Positions 29,335 to 38,953 are shown, numbered from the stretch's first letter. The stretch is 46,580 nt of DNA from Acidobacteriota bacterium (GCA_016789705.1 JAEUQR010000140.1:1-46580); one strand, 5' to 3'. A program made the numbers and translations. The notes: generated from the sequence alone by a model not told the origin.

Positions 29335-30408
29335 ATGCCAGGCATCCGCCAGGCCTCCCAGGCGCTGCTCGTGCTCGTGGCGGCTCTGGCCGTCGCGCTG
29401 CCGCGACCCGAGGCGTCCATCGAACGTGTCTACGGCCGCACGTGGTATCCCGTGCTGCAGGCCGCGGTGACGGGCGCGTCGAATCGCCTGCCGATCGCCG
29501 TCTTCGATGCCGCGCTCGTCGGCGCGCTGGCGCTGCTGGTCTGGTGGTGGTGGCGGGCGCTCGGCGCGTTGTGGCGGCGGCGTTCGTGGGCGCCGGCCGG
29601 TCGCGCGGCGGCCGCCACGCTCACGCTGGCCGCGGCCGTCTACCTCTGGTTCCTGACCGTGTGGGGATTGAACTACACGCGTCCGGCCATGGAGGTGCGG
29701 CTCGCGTTGCCCGCCGGCGCCCCAACCGAGGCGGAGGTCGGCGCACTGCTCGACGAGGCCGTGGCCGCGGTCAATGCGCGCTACCTGGACAGCCGCACGG
29801 CGGGCTTCGAGCCGTCCCGCGTCGAGGCCGACGTGGCGCGCGCGCTGCACGCCGTGGAGGCGCGGCAGGGCCGGCCGCGTCCCACCGTGCCGGGCACGCC
29901 GAAGCCCACGCTGCTCGCGCCGTACTTCCGCATGGCCGGTGTGGACGGTCTCACCGCGCCCATCGCCCTCGAGACGCTGCTCAATCCGGATCTGACGGCG
30001 CCGGAGCGGCCCTTCGTGCTTGCGCACGAGTGGGCGCATCTGTCGGGCTACGCGGCCGAGGCCGACGCCAACTTCATCGCCTGGCTCGTGACACAGGAAC
30101 CCGGCACCTCGCCGCGCACCAGCTACAGCGGCTGGCTCTTTCTCGTGGCGGAAGCGGCGCGGCAGGTGCCGTCCGCGAGGCGCCGCGCGTCACTCGACGC
30201 GCTCGCGTCCGGCCCGCGACAGGACCTCGCCGCGATCGCCACGCGGATGGCCTCGCGTGTGGATCTCGTGGAGCGTGTCGGCTGGCGCGTCTACGACTCG
30301 TACCTGCGCTCGCAGGGGGTAGACGACGGCGTGCGCAGTTACTCGCGCGTCATCGAGCTCATCGTGCGGGCGCGCCGTCCGGATGCGGCGCCGCCGGTGC
30401 CACAATGA
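29335..30408 (+). CDS. DUF3810-family membrane protein with HExxH motif
   Basis: This 357-aa protein has membrane helices at about 8-22, 52-75 and 90-112, then WGLNYTRPAMEV, a hallmark of the DUF3810 family. Its extracytoplasmic or cytoplasmic domain carries HEWAH (residues 231-235), with acidic Glu242 nearby (GYAAEADANFIAWL). This is a gluzincin-like zinc motif, so it may be a metalloprotease, though catalysis has not been shown for the family. It starts at 29335, 28 nt after the fibronectin gene, and its stop overlaps the Sua5 start (ATGA). Confidence 0.8.
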   Translation: MPGIRQASQALLVLVAALAVALPRPEASIERVYGRTWYPVLQAAVTGASNRLPIAVFDAALVGALALLVWWWWRALGALWRRRSWAPAGRAAAATLTLAAAVYLWFLTVWGLNYTRPAMEVRLALPAGAPTEAEVGALLDEAVAAVNARYLDSRTAGFEPSRVEADVARALHAVEARQGRPRPTVPGTPKPTLLAPYFRMAGVDGLTAPIALETLLNPDLTAPERPFVLAHEWAHLSGYAAEADANFIAWLVTQEPGTSPRTSYSGWLFLVAEAARQVPSARRRASLDALASGPRQDLAAIATRMASRVDLVERVGWRVYDSYLRSQGVDDGVRSYSRVIELIVRARRPDAAPPVPQ

Positions 30409-31496
30409 GCGCGATGCCGCCGCGCGCCACCCTGCGACTCGTGGTCGATGCTGCGAGCCCCGATCCGTCCGCGATCGCCAGGGCCGCGCGCGTGCTCGCC
30501 AGCGGCGGCCTGGTCGTGTTCCCGACCGAAACGGTCTACGGCCTTGGCGCGCACGCGCTCGATGCGGCGGCCGTCGCCGGCATCTTCGCCGCGAAGGAGC
30601 GGCCGACAACCGATCCGCTCATCGTGCATCTGGCCTCGGCAGCCGACCTGCCGCGGGTGGCGGCCAGCGTGCCGGCCCCCGCGGCCGCGCTCGCCGCCAG
30701 GTTCTGGCCCGGGCCGCTCACGCTCATCGTGCCGCGGCATGCCGACGTGCCGCCCGAGGTCACGGCGGGTTTGCCGAACGTGGCCGTGCGCGTGCCGGCG
30801 CATCCCGTGGCGCACGCGCTGCTGGCGGCGTCGGGTGTGCCGGTGGCGGCGCCGAGCGCCAACCGCTTCTCGCGCCCGAGCCCGACCACGGCGGCGCACG
30901 TGCTGGCCGATCTCGACACGCGTGTGGATATCGTCCTCGACGCCGGTCCGACCGACATCGGCGTGGAATCGACGATCGTGGACTGCACGGTGATGCCGCC
31001 GCTCGTGCGCCGGGCCGGCGGCGTGCCGTTCGACGCGCTGGTGGCGGTGGTGCCAGACGTCACCGTGGCCGACGAGGTCGTGGGGGTGGACCGCGCGCAG
31101 ATTGCTCCCGGGCAGTTGCTGCGCCACTACGCGCCAGCCGCCCGCGTGACGGTGTACGACGCCGCGCCCGCCGCCGGCGTGGCGCGGCTGGCCCGCGAGG
31201 TGCGGCAGTTGACGGCCCGCGGTCTGCGCGTGGGCGTGCTCGCCCCTGACGAGGCGCTCACGGCGCTGGCGCCGGAGATCGCTGCGGCCGCGGCGGCCGG
31301 GCGCGTCGTGGTCGCCACGCTCGGCCCGCGCGACGACGGGGCCGCGGCGGCGCGTGCCCTGTTCGCGGCCCTGCGCGCGCTCGATGCCGGCGGCGCCGAG
31401 GTGATCCTCGCGCTTGGCCCCACCCGCGCCGGGCTCGGCGCCGCGGTGTGGGACCGGCTGCGGCGCGCCGCCGAGGGGCGGATCGTCCCGGCCTGA
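30405..31496 (+). CDS. L-threonylcarbamoyladenylate synthase (Sua5 type)
   Basis: This 363-aa protein makes threonylcarbamoyl-AMP for the universal t6A37 tRNA modification. The catalytic YrdC domain has GGLVVFPTETVYGLGA, AAKERPTTDPLIVHL, PGPLTLIVPR, APSANRFSRPSPTTA and GVESTIVD. It is followed by the extra Sua5 domain, linked by PGQLLRHYAP, so this is the long SUA5 form rather than TsaC. The ATG at 30405 overlaps the DUF3810 stop. The gene converges on the histidine kinase with only 10 nt between stops. Confidence 0.95.
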   Translation: MSAMPPRATLRLVVDAASPDPSAIARAARVLASGGLVVFPTETVYGLGAHALDAAAVAGIFAAKERPTTDPLIVHLASAADLPRVAASVPAPAAALAARFWPGPLTLIVPRHADVPPEVTAGLPNVAVRVPAHPVAHALLAASGVPVAAPSANRFSRPSPTTAAHVLADLDTRVDIVLDAGPTDIGVESTIVDCTVMPPLVRRAGGVPFDALVAVVPDVTVADEVVGVDRAQIAPGQLLRHYAPAARVTVYDAAPAAGVARLAREVRQLTARGLRVGVLAPDEALTALAPEIAAAAAAGRVVVATLGPRDDGAAAARALFAALRALDAGGAEVILALGPTRAGLGAAVWDRLRRAAEGRIVPA

Positions 31497-31506
31497 CGCC
31501 TGCCGC

Positions 31507-32826
31507 TCAGATCGGCAGCGTGAGCGTGGCGCGGCAGCCCACGCCGCCGACACCGGCATCGAGTGTGATCGCGCCGCCGTGCGCTTCGGCGATCTGCCGG
31601 CAGAGCACGAGGCCGATACCGGAGCCGCCGGCCTTGGTCGTGAAGAACGGCACGAAGAGATTCGCCGTCTTCGGTGGACCGGGGCCATCATCGTCCACCC
31701 AGAGGTCCACCCCGCGCGCCGTGCGCTGCCAGCCCACGACGACCCCGCCCGTGCCGCCGGTTTCGAGCGTGGCCTCGGCGGCGTTCTTGAGCAGGTTGAT
31801 GAGCAGTTGCTCGAGCTGATCGCCGTCGGCGCTCACCGTGACATCGGGGCCGGGACGCACCGACACCGGCACGCGCGTCTCGAGGCCGGCCACACGCTGC
31901 AGGAGCGGCTTCAATACGACCGGGGCCAGCCGTGGCGGCGGCAGGCGGGCGAGCCGGGCGTAGGCGGCCGTGAAGCGGCCGAGCGCGTCGGCGCGTGAGC
32001 CGATGACCTGCAGGCCGCGTCTGAGATCGTCGGCCAGATCGGCGGGCGGCGGATCGCGCTGCACGAGCGCATCGAGCGATCCGGCAATCGACTTGATCGG
32101 GCCGAGCGAGTTGCCGAGCTCGTGGCCGATGACGCGGATGAGCCGCTGCCACGCCTGCCGTTCTTCCTCACGCAGCGGGCGGCTGACGTCCGAGACGACG
32201 AGCAGTTCGTGGCGCTGCCCGCCGAGCCGGAAGGTGGTGCGGCGCACGTCCCAGCGGCCGGTGCCGCCGGGCAGGTCCAGGGCGATGACGCCGCGCACTT
32301 CGCCGAACCAGGCATCGAGGCCGAGTGTCTCGGCGGTGTGGCGCAGCAGTTGTTCGGCGGGGCGGCCGAGCAGCCGCTCGCCGGTGCGGTTCACGAGCTG
32401 CAGCCGCCGCTCCGGATCGAAGGCGAAGACCGCGACGTCGATCTGCTCCATGACCGTGCGCAGGAGCGCGGTGGCTTCGACCGCCCCGAGGCGCTGCTCG
32501 TGCAGGGTCTCGGCGAGCGCGTTCACTTCGGTCATCACGTCGCCCAGCGGATCGCCGGCGGCGGAACTGCGGCCACGTATCGAGAAGTCATCTTCGCGGA
32601 GCGCCGCCACGAGGTTGGCCAGCGTCTGGAGCGGCGAGACGATGTGCTGCCGCAGCGCGGCGAGCGCCGCCGCCGAGGTGGCTACGAGCAGGAGCGCCAC
32701 CGTCCACCGCACCTTGGCCGAGTAGTCCCCCGCCCAGAGCAGCACGAGCGTCGCCGCGATCGGCGGCAGCACCGCCACGAGCGCCAGCCCCAGCGCGTGC
32801 TGATCGAAGCGGAGGCGAGGGTGCAT
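31507..32826 (-). CDS. NtrY-like sensor histidine kinase
   Basis: This 439-aa membrane kinase has two helices (about 11-30 and 42-59), a HAMP-like region (60-115), a PAS domain (about 120-220) and a HisKA H-box, GHELGNSLGPIKSIAG, with the predicted phospho-His at residue 235. The HATPase has INLLKNAAEATLE (N-box), VDDDGPG (G1) and GSGIGLVLCRQIAEAHGG. It lacks a large periplasmic sensor domain between the helices, so it likely senses the membrane or cytoplasm. It lies 24 nt after the response regulator on the same strand, so the pair is co-transcribed at the end of the ABC operon. Confidence 0.93.
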   Translation of the reverse strand: MHPRLRFDQHALGLALVAVLPPIAATLVLLWAGDYSAKVRWTVALLLVATSAAALAALRQHIVSPLQTLANLVAALREDDFSIRGRSSAAGDPLGDVMTEVNALAETLHEQRLGAVEATALLRTVMEQIDVAVFAFDPERRLQLVNRTGERLLGRPAEQLLRHTAETLGLDAWFGEVRGVIALDLPGGTGRWDVRRTTFRLGGQRHELLVVSDVSRPLREEERQAWQRLIRVIGHELGNSLGPIKSIAGSLDALVQRDPPPADLADDLRRGLQVIGSRADALGRFTAAYARLARLPPPRLAPVVLKPLLQRVAGLETRVPVSVRPGPDVTVSADGDQLEQLLINLLKNAAEATLETGGTGGVVVGWQRTARGVDLWVDDDGPGPPKTANLFVPFFTTKAGGSGIGLVLCRQIAEAHGGAITLDAGVGGVGCRATLTLPI

Positions 32827-32850
32827 GCAGGGCGGGGATGTCGAATCGTG

Positions 32851-34201
<1,351 letters not shown>

Positions 34202-34212
<11 letters not shown>

Positions 34213-34870
34213 CGACGATCCATCCGTCCTTGAGCTGAATGATCCGGCGGCCGAAGGCGGCGTTGGCCTCCGAATGGGTCACCTGCACGATGGTCGTGCC
34301 CTGCGCGTTCAGCGTCGCGAAGAGTTCCATGATGGCGCGGCCCTGATCCGAGTGCAGGTTGCCGGTCGGCTCGTCGGCCAGGATGATCGACGGATTGGCC
34401 ACGACGGCCCGGGCGATGGCCACGAGCTGCTGCTGGCCGCCCGAGAGCTGGTTGGGATACAGGTCCTTCTTGCCGACGATGTTGAAGCGGTCGAGGATGT
34501 CGGCCACCATGCCCTGGCGGTCGGCCCGCTTCACGTCGCGATAGGAGAGCGGAAGGTCGATGTTCTCGTAGACCGTCAGGTTGTCGAGCAAGTGGTAGCT
34601 CTGGAAGACGAAGCCGATGTGCTGCTTCTGCAGCTTCAGCCGGTCTTTCTGCGAGAGGGCGTGCACCGGCTGGTCGTGCAGCCAGTATTCGCCCTGCCAC
34701 GCCGTGTCGTGCATGCCGAGGATGTGGAGCAGCGTGCTCTTCCCGGCGCCCGACGGGCCCATGATCGACACGAAATCGCCCTGGGCGATGTCGGCCGTCA
34801 CCCGCCGCAGGACGAACGTCTGGCTGACGCCGTGGCGGAAGGATTTCTCGATGTTGGCGAGACGGATCAC
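34202..34870 (-). CDS. ABC transporter ATPase, MacB/LolD class, second copy
   Basis: This 222-aa cytoplasmic ATPase has Walker [10 protein letters not shown], the Q-loop [17 protein letters not shown], the signature [14 protein letters not shown] (Leu where Arg is usual), Walker [12 protein letters not shown] and a switch VTHSE. It belongs to the MacB/LolD-type family that drives mechanotransmission exporters. The start is a GTG at 34870 with no clear ribosome binding site, 13 nt after the first ATPase's stop; the frame is open upstream. No permease (FtsX/MacB) gene lies in this operon, so it must pair with one elsewhere. Confidence 0.9.
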
Positions 34871-34883
34871 GATGCCGGCGCGA

Positions 34884-35588
34884 TCAGGCGAGCGTCGCGA
34901 CGTTGTCCTCGACGACGCGGCCGTCGAAGAGATGGATCGAGCGATCGGCGTGCGCCGCATACCGCGGGTCGTGCGTGACCATGCAGATGGTCGCGCCGCC
35001 GCGGTGCAGTTCGCGGAGCAGGTCCATGACCGCCTCGCCGTTCTTCGAGTCGAGGTTGCCGGTCGGTTCGTCGGCCAGCAGGATCGACGGCTGGCCACCA
35101 ACGGCGCGGGCCACGGCGACGCGCTGCTGCTGGCCGCCGGACAGCTGCGACGGGAGGTGCTTGGCGCGGTGCGCCATGCCGACGCGCTCGAGCGCGGCGT
35201 TGACGCGTTCGCGGCGTTCGTTGGCCTTCATGCCGCGGTAGATGAGCGGCAGCTCGACGTTCTCGAACACGGTCAGGTCGCCGATGAGGTTGAAGCTCTG
35301 GAAGATGAAGCCGATCTCGCGGTTCCTGACGCGCGCCCGCTGCGACATCGGCAGGTCGGCCACCTCCTGGCCGTTCAGCCAGTATTTGCCGTCAGAAGGC
35401 GAGTCGAGCAGGCCCAGAATCGCCAGCAGCGTCGACTTGCCGCAGCCCGACGGGCCCGAGATGGCGACGTACTCGCCCTGCTTGATCTCCATGTGGATGC
35501 CGGACAGCGCGTGGGTCTCGACTTCGTCGGTCAGGAACACCTTCTTGATGCCGTCGAGACGGATGAGGGACTGCATGGCTTCGGACAT
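34884..35588 (-). CDS. ABC transporter ATPase, MacB/LolD class, first copy
   Basis: This 234-aa ATPase has Walker A GPSGCGKST, the Q-loop FIFQSFNLIGDLTVFEN, signature LSGGQQQRVAVARA, Walker [14 protein letters not shown] and switch VTHDPRYA. All ATPase motifs are intact. It is a MacB/LolD-class protein, which powers transport of lipoproteins, peptides or drugs from the periplasmic side. The ATG at 35588 has AGGAG 6 nt before it. It is separated by 96 nt from the HlyD gene and by 13 nt from the second ATPase. It is a paralogue of the next gene but not a recent copy. Confidence 0.93.
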   Translation of the reverse strand: MSEAMQSLIRLDGIKKVFLTDEVETHALSGIHMEIKQGEYVAISGPSGCGKSTLLAILGLLDSPSDGKYWLNGQEVADLPMSQRARVRNREIGFIFQSFNLIGDLTVFENVELPLIYRGMKANERRERVNAALERVGMAHRAKHLPSQLSGGQQQRVAVARAVGGQPSILLADEPTGNLDSKNGEAVMDLLRELHRGGATICMVTHDPRYAAHADRSIHLFDGRVVEDNVATLA

Positions 35589-35605
35589 CGTGGCTCCTAG
35601 TTGGC

Positions 35606-35633
35606 GGGTCCCGGGGCTCGGGTCCCGGGGCTC
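35606..35633. repeat. Two tandem copies of a 14-bp GC unit
   Basis: The unit GGGTCCCGGGGCTC occurs twice head-to-tail (35606-35619 and 35620-35633), followed by a partial GGG. It lies in the 96-nt gap between the HlyD and first ATPase genes. It contains CCCGGG palindromes and could form alternative hairpins in the operon transcript. Confidence 0.8.
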
Positions 35634-35684
35634 GGGAAATACTCTCGTGCGACCACGGCGATCACGCCGGCGTCGCGTGTCGTC

Positions 35685-36947
35685 TCACCGCAACCGCACG
35701 CGGTCGAAGGCGTCCCATGCGGACATGTCCGACAGGACGAGCTGGTCGCCTTCCTTCGCGCCGCCCTTGATCTCGATCGTGTTCACCGAGCTGCGCCCGA
35801 GCTGCACCTGCAGGCGCTGGGCCTCGCCGGTTGCGTCGTCGAGCCGGAACAGGCCCACGGCGCTGTTCTCCTGGCCGAACGCCGGCCGCCCGACATACAA
35901 GACGTTGTCGAGCCGTTCGAGTTCCACGGTGCCGTCCACGGAGAGGTCGGGGCGGGCACCGCGCGGCAGCTCGCCCTCGAGTGCCACGTCCACCGTGACG
36001 GTGCCGTTCTGCGCCGCCGGGTCGATGCGCACGACCTTGCCCTGGATGATGCCGTTGCGCGTGTCGACCTGGGCCACCTGGCCGATCGTGAGGTCGCGGG
36101 CCTGGGTTTCGGCGATCCGCAGCTCGGCCTTGAGGCGCGTCGGGTCGGCGACGCGTGCGACGTTCGTGCCCGGCGCCACCTGCTGGCCCACTTCGACCGG
36201 CACCTGTTCGAGGACGCCCGACATGCCAGCGCGCACGCGGAGCTGATCGACCTGCTGGCGGCGCAGCGCGAAGAGCGTGCGCAGCTGGTCGACGCGCGCC
36301 TGCTGCGCGAGCAGCTGCGCGCGCACACTTTCCTCGGAGACACTGACGCGCTCCTTCTCGAGCTGCGCGCGCGTGCGGAGCGACTCCGAGCGCACGGTGG
36401 ACTGCTTGAGAATGAGGTTCGAGACGAGGCCGTCCTTCGCGAGGTCTTCGTTGACCTCGCGTTCGAGCCGCGCCTGTTCGTAGTCGGCTTCGACGGTGGC
36501 GGCAATCGACTTCTGGTTCAGGCGCTCGGTGTCGAGCCGGGCACGCAGGCTCGCCAGGTCGGCTTCCGACGCGCGCAGCTGGTTTTCGGCCTCGAGCAGC
36601 TGCTGCTGGAGCTGCGGATCGGCGAGTTCGAGGATGACCGTGTCGGGCGTGACCTGCGCGCCCGGTCGCAGGATGATGCGCTCGACGCGGCCCTGGGTGG
36701 CGGAGGGCAGCCAGCGGCGCGCTTCGTCCACCGGGACGAGGGTGCCGAGGCCCCGCACCTGACGCAGCATCGAACCGCGCTTCACCGTGTCCACCCACAC
36801 GGTGGCGCGTTCCACGGTGGGCGCGGCGGGCTTCAGGCGGCCAAGGGTCACCGACACACCAGCCACGAGAAGGGCGGCGGCCACCCCGATGAGGACGCGC
36901 TTGCGCTGTTTCTGCTGGGCTACCGATGCCGGGCGTTGAATGTCCAT
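35685..36947 (-). CDS. HlyD-family periplasmic adaptor (membrane fusion protein)
   Basis: This 420-aa protein has an N-terminal membrane anchor (about 18-36), a lipoyl/barrel-sandwich half, a long coiled-coil hairpin (about 110-240, rich in Leu, Gln, Arg and Glu such as LLEAENQLRASEADLASLRA), then the second lipoyl half GMSGVLEQVPVEVGQQVAPG and a beta-barrel domain. It is the first gene of the export operon and would link an inner-membrane ABC permease to an outer-membrane channel. Neither the permease nor a TolC-like channel is in the window. A sigma-54-like promoter and a dyad lie upstream. The ribosome binding site (AAGGAG) is about 12-13 nt before the ATG, rather distant. Confidence 0.92.
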   Translation of the reverse strand: MDIQRPASVAQQKQRKRVLIGVAAALLVAGVSVTLGRLKPAAPTVERATVWVDTVKRGSMLRQVRGLGTLVPVDEARRWLPSATQGRVERIILRPGAQVTPDTVILELADPQLQQQLLEAENQLRASEADLASLRARLDTERLNQKSIAATVEADYEQARLEREVNEDLAKDGLVSNLILKQSTVRSESLRTRAQLEKERVSVSEESVRAQLLAQQARVDQLRTLFALRRQQVDQLRVRAGMSGVLEQVPVEVGQQVAPGTNVARVADPTRLKAELRIAETQARDLTIGQVAQVDTRNGIIQGKVVRIDPAAQNGTVTVDVALEGELPRGARPDLSVDGTVELERLDNVLYVGRPAFGQENSAVGLFRLDDATGEAQRLQVQLGRSSVNTIEIKGGAKEGDQLVLSDMSAWDAFDRVRLR

Positions 36948-37013
36948 GAACTCGTGTCGCTCCTTAGACGGGGACGCCGGCCGGTTTGGATGGCATCACC
37001 TCGCGAACAATTA

Positions 37014-37029
37014 CTCAAACGGCGTGCCA
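37014..37029 (-). promoter_or_regulatory. Sigma-54-type -24/-12 promoter for the HlyD/ABC operon
   Basis: On the minus strand the sequence reads TGGCACG, four bases, then TTGAG. Compared with the sigma-54 consensus TGGCACGNNNNTTGCW it matches everything except the C and W of the -12 element. It lies 67-82 nt upstream of the HlyD ATG, giving a predicted leader of about 55 nt. The operon itself encodes a sigma-54 activator, which supports it. Confidence 0.65.
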
Positions 37030-37079
37030 CGCGGCTTCTGAGCGAACCTATTGATAGAACGAGGCTTGTGCGCCCGGTG

Positions 37080-37111
37080 TTCCGTGGCCGCCCAATCGGG
37101 CCTGTTCGGAA
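37080..37111. promoter_or_regulatory. Candidate enhancer (activator) dyad for the HlyD/ABC operon
   Basis: Two concentric dyads share the centre 37095.5: TTCCG (37080-37084) with CGGAA (37107-37111), and GCCC (37090-37093) with GGGC (37098-37101). The centre is about 75 bp upstream of the -24/-12 element, the usual position of an NtrC-type upstream activating sequence. Confidence 0.5.
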
Positions 37112-37169
37112 GTGGGACGCGCCGACCGAGCGTGGGACCGGAAAGGCAGGGCACAGGGACATGCGCCGG

Positions 37170-38258
37170 CTAGCCGACGGCGTCACGCCAGAGGTCGGGT
37201 TCGGTCACCCCCTCCGTGGCGATGGCGAGGACGCGCGACGAGCGGGTCAGGCCGAGGGGTTCGAGCGCTGAGGCGGCGTGGAGCGCGAGCACCGCCGCGA
37301 TGCCGGCGGCTCCCGACGTGCCGACCTCGAGCCGGGGATCCGCACCCTCCGGGCGGGCGAGCTGACGCATGGCCGCGCGGCACCAGTCGTCATCGACCGC
37401 GACGCAGGCATCCACCAGACCGTCGAGCGCCGAGAAGGCGAGCGGTGACACCTCGCCGCAGCGCAGCCCGGCCATGATCGTCGTGAGCGGGCCCTCCACG
37501 GCCACGGGATGTCCGGCGCGCGCCGACGCCTGCACGCAGGCCGCACGCGCCGGTTCGACGGCGACGAGCCGTGGCCGGGCGTCGCCGTAGGTCCACGCCA
37601 TCCACGAGGCCACCGCGGCGAGCAGCCCACCCACACCGGCCTGCACGATGACGACGTCGGGCGGACCGTCCGCGCCCCACGCCGCCGCCGCCTCGTCCAT
37701 CACCTGCGTGTAGCCGAGCATGATGTCGCGCGGCACCTGCTCGTAGCCGTCCCACGACGTGTCCGAGACGACGAGACTGCCAGTGGCGGCGGCATCAGCG
37801 GCGGCGAGGCGCACGGCGTCGTCGTAGGTGCCCTCCACGCGCACGACCTCCGCCCCTTCTGAGGCGATGGCGTGCACGCGCGCCGGCGCCACGTCGGCAT
37901 CGAGGAAGATCCGCGCCCGGAGGCCGGCGACGCGGGCCGCGCGGGCCACGGCGCGGCCGTGGTTGCCGGCACTGGCGCAGACGAGCGTGGTCACGCCGGC
38001 GAGCGCCCCGCGAGCGCCGAGGGCATCCACGGCGAATTCGACGCCGAGACTCTTGAACGCCGGCAGCCCGAAGCGTGCCGTCTCGTCCTTGATCCAGAGG
38101 TCGCCCAGGCCGAGCCGCGCCGCCAGCGCCGGCAGCCAGACGAGCGGCGTCGGCGCCACGCGCGTTGTGAAGAAGGCACGCCGGCGCGCATACTCTTCGG
38201 CGGTGAAGAGGCCGGTGGCGCCGGTGCGGCGACTGGCCGCGTGATACAGCGTCAGCAT
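37170..38258 (-). CDS. Diaminopropionate ammonia-lyase-like PLP enzyme
   Basis: This 362-aa fold-type II PLP enzyme resembles DpaL/YgeX, which degrades 2,3-diaminopropionate to pyruvate and ammonia. It matches the segment KDETARFGLPAFKSLG with PLP-lysine Lys69, the phosphate-binding area ASAGNHGRAVARAA, DTSWDGYEQVPRDIMLGYTQ and QAGVGGLL. In E. coli DpaL the residue before GNHGR is Asp120, thought to act on the D-isomer; here it is Ala. So either only L-DAP or another beta-substituted amino acid is used. Threonine dehydratase-like function cannot be excluded. It is divergent from the HIT-like gene and lies upstream of the HlyD operon, separated by a 222-nt control region. Confidence 0.78.
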   Translation of the reverse strand: MLTLYHAASRRTGATGLFTAEEYARRRAFFTTRVAPTPLVWLPALAARLGLGDLWIKDETARFGLPAFKSLGVEFAVDALGARGALAGVTTLVCASAGNHGRAVARAARVAGLRARIFLDADVAPARVHAIASEGAEVVRVEGTYDDAVRLAAADAAATGSLVVSDTSWDGYEQVPRDIMLGYTQVMDEAAAAWGADGPPDVVIVQAGVGGLLAAVASWMAWTYGDARPRLVAVEPARAACVQASARAGHPVAVEGPLTTIMAGLRCGEVSPLAFSALDGLVDACVAVDDDWCRAAMRQLARPEGADPRLEVGTSGAAGIAAVLALHAASALEPLGLTRSSRVLAIATEGVTEPDLWRDAVG

Positions 38259-38271
38259 GGCGGACGCGCCG

Positions 38272-38279
38272 AGTATACC
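38272..38279. promoter_or_regulatory. Shared palindromic -10 candidate between dpaL-like and HIT-like genes
   Basis: The GTATAC palindrome gives TATACT on the minus strand and TATACC on the plus strand. For the minus-strand gene the leader would be only about 7 nt, and -35 elements are weak on both strands. Confidence 0.3.
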
Positions 38280-38319
38280 GACGAACGGGACGGCGCCGCC
38301 GCCGGACCAGGAGCGCGCG

Positions 38320-38937
38320 ATGTCTCATGTGCTGATGCGGGGAAGCGGAGGCCGGGTCTGCCTGCCGGATCCGGCCACGACCATGATCGACCGGGCGGAC
38401 GGCGGCCAGCTCGTCCTGTACCCACCGCGCCGCGTATGGGATCGCACGGCGCTCACGCGTGACGAGCTCCTCGCCTGGCACCTGCTCATCGCCGCGACCG
38501 CCCGCGCCATGCTCGACACGCTGCCGCAGCTCGCCGGCGGCTGCCTCAACTACTGGGATGCGGGGAACTGGGCGCTCAATCCCGCGGCGCAGCCCGTGGG
38601 TCCGAAGGACCCGCGCGCCGCGCGCGTGCTGCATCAGCACCTGTGCGGACGCAGCCCGCAGTCGGCGGACGGGGCGTGGCAATGGGGGGAGTCGCCGTTC
38701 TTTCCGGCCTACGTGGACCGCTTCGCGTGGTCGGCCGGCAAGGCGGCGTTCACGGCCGCGGAGTGTCTGGCGATCGTCGACCGCACGCTCGTCGTCCTGC
38801 GCGACGACTACGCCGAGCCGGACGCTCAGGGCATCCGAAGCGCCGCCTGCGGCGCCTGCGCATATCCCACGCCTCGCGAGGATATCGACCTGGCCACGGC
38901 GCGGTGCCCGGCCTGCCTCGCGCTGACACGCGGCTGA
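38320..38937 (+). CDS. HIT-like protein, putative diadenosine tetraphosphate hydrolase, with zinc ribbon
   Basis: This 205-aa protein resembles database entries called diadenosine tetraphosphate hydrolase. It has the segments NYWDAGNWALNPAAQPVGPK, VLHQHLCGRSP (His105 and His107) and WGESPFFPAYVDRFAW. The usual third His of the HIT triad is not there. The C-terminal tail has CGAC (177-180) and CPAC (196-199), a likely zinc ribbon, which is unusual for HIT proteins. The frame is open to an ATG at 38257, but ATG 38320 has AGGAG 6 nt before it and is preferred. It is divergent from the PLP enzyme and 16 nt upstream of a HAD phosphatase gene, so a phosphate-metabolism pair is possible. Function is inferred. 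Confidence 0.7.
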   Translation: MSHVLMRGSGGRVCLPDPATTMIDRADGGQLVLYPPRRVWDRTALTRDELLAWHLLIAATARAMLDTLPQLAGGCLNYWDAGNWALNPAAQPVGPKDPRAARVLHQHLCGRSPQSADGAWQWGESPFFPAYVDRFAWSAGKAAFTAAECLAIVDRTLVVLRDDYAEPDAQGIRSAACGACAYPTPREDIDLATARCPACLALTRG

Positions 38938-38953
38938 AGGGCCGCACGCGCGA

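Noticed and set aside
36991-37006. A second sigma-54-like site on the plus strand (TGGCATCACCTCGCG)
   Set aside because: The -24 to -12 spacing is one base off and there is no plus-strand gene for it to serve.
38257-38319. Start of the HIT-like gene at 38257, overlapping the divergent start codon
   Set aside because: ATG 38320 has an AGGAG at ideal distance and starts the conserved region.
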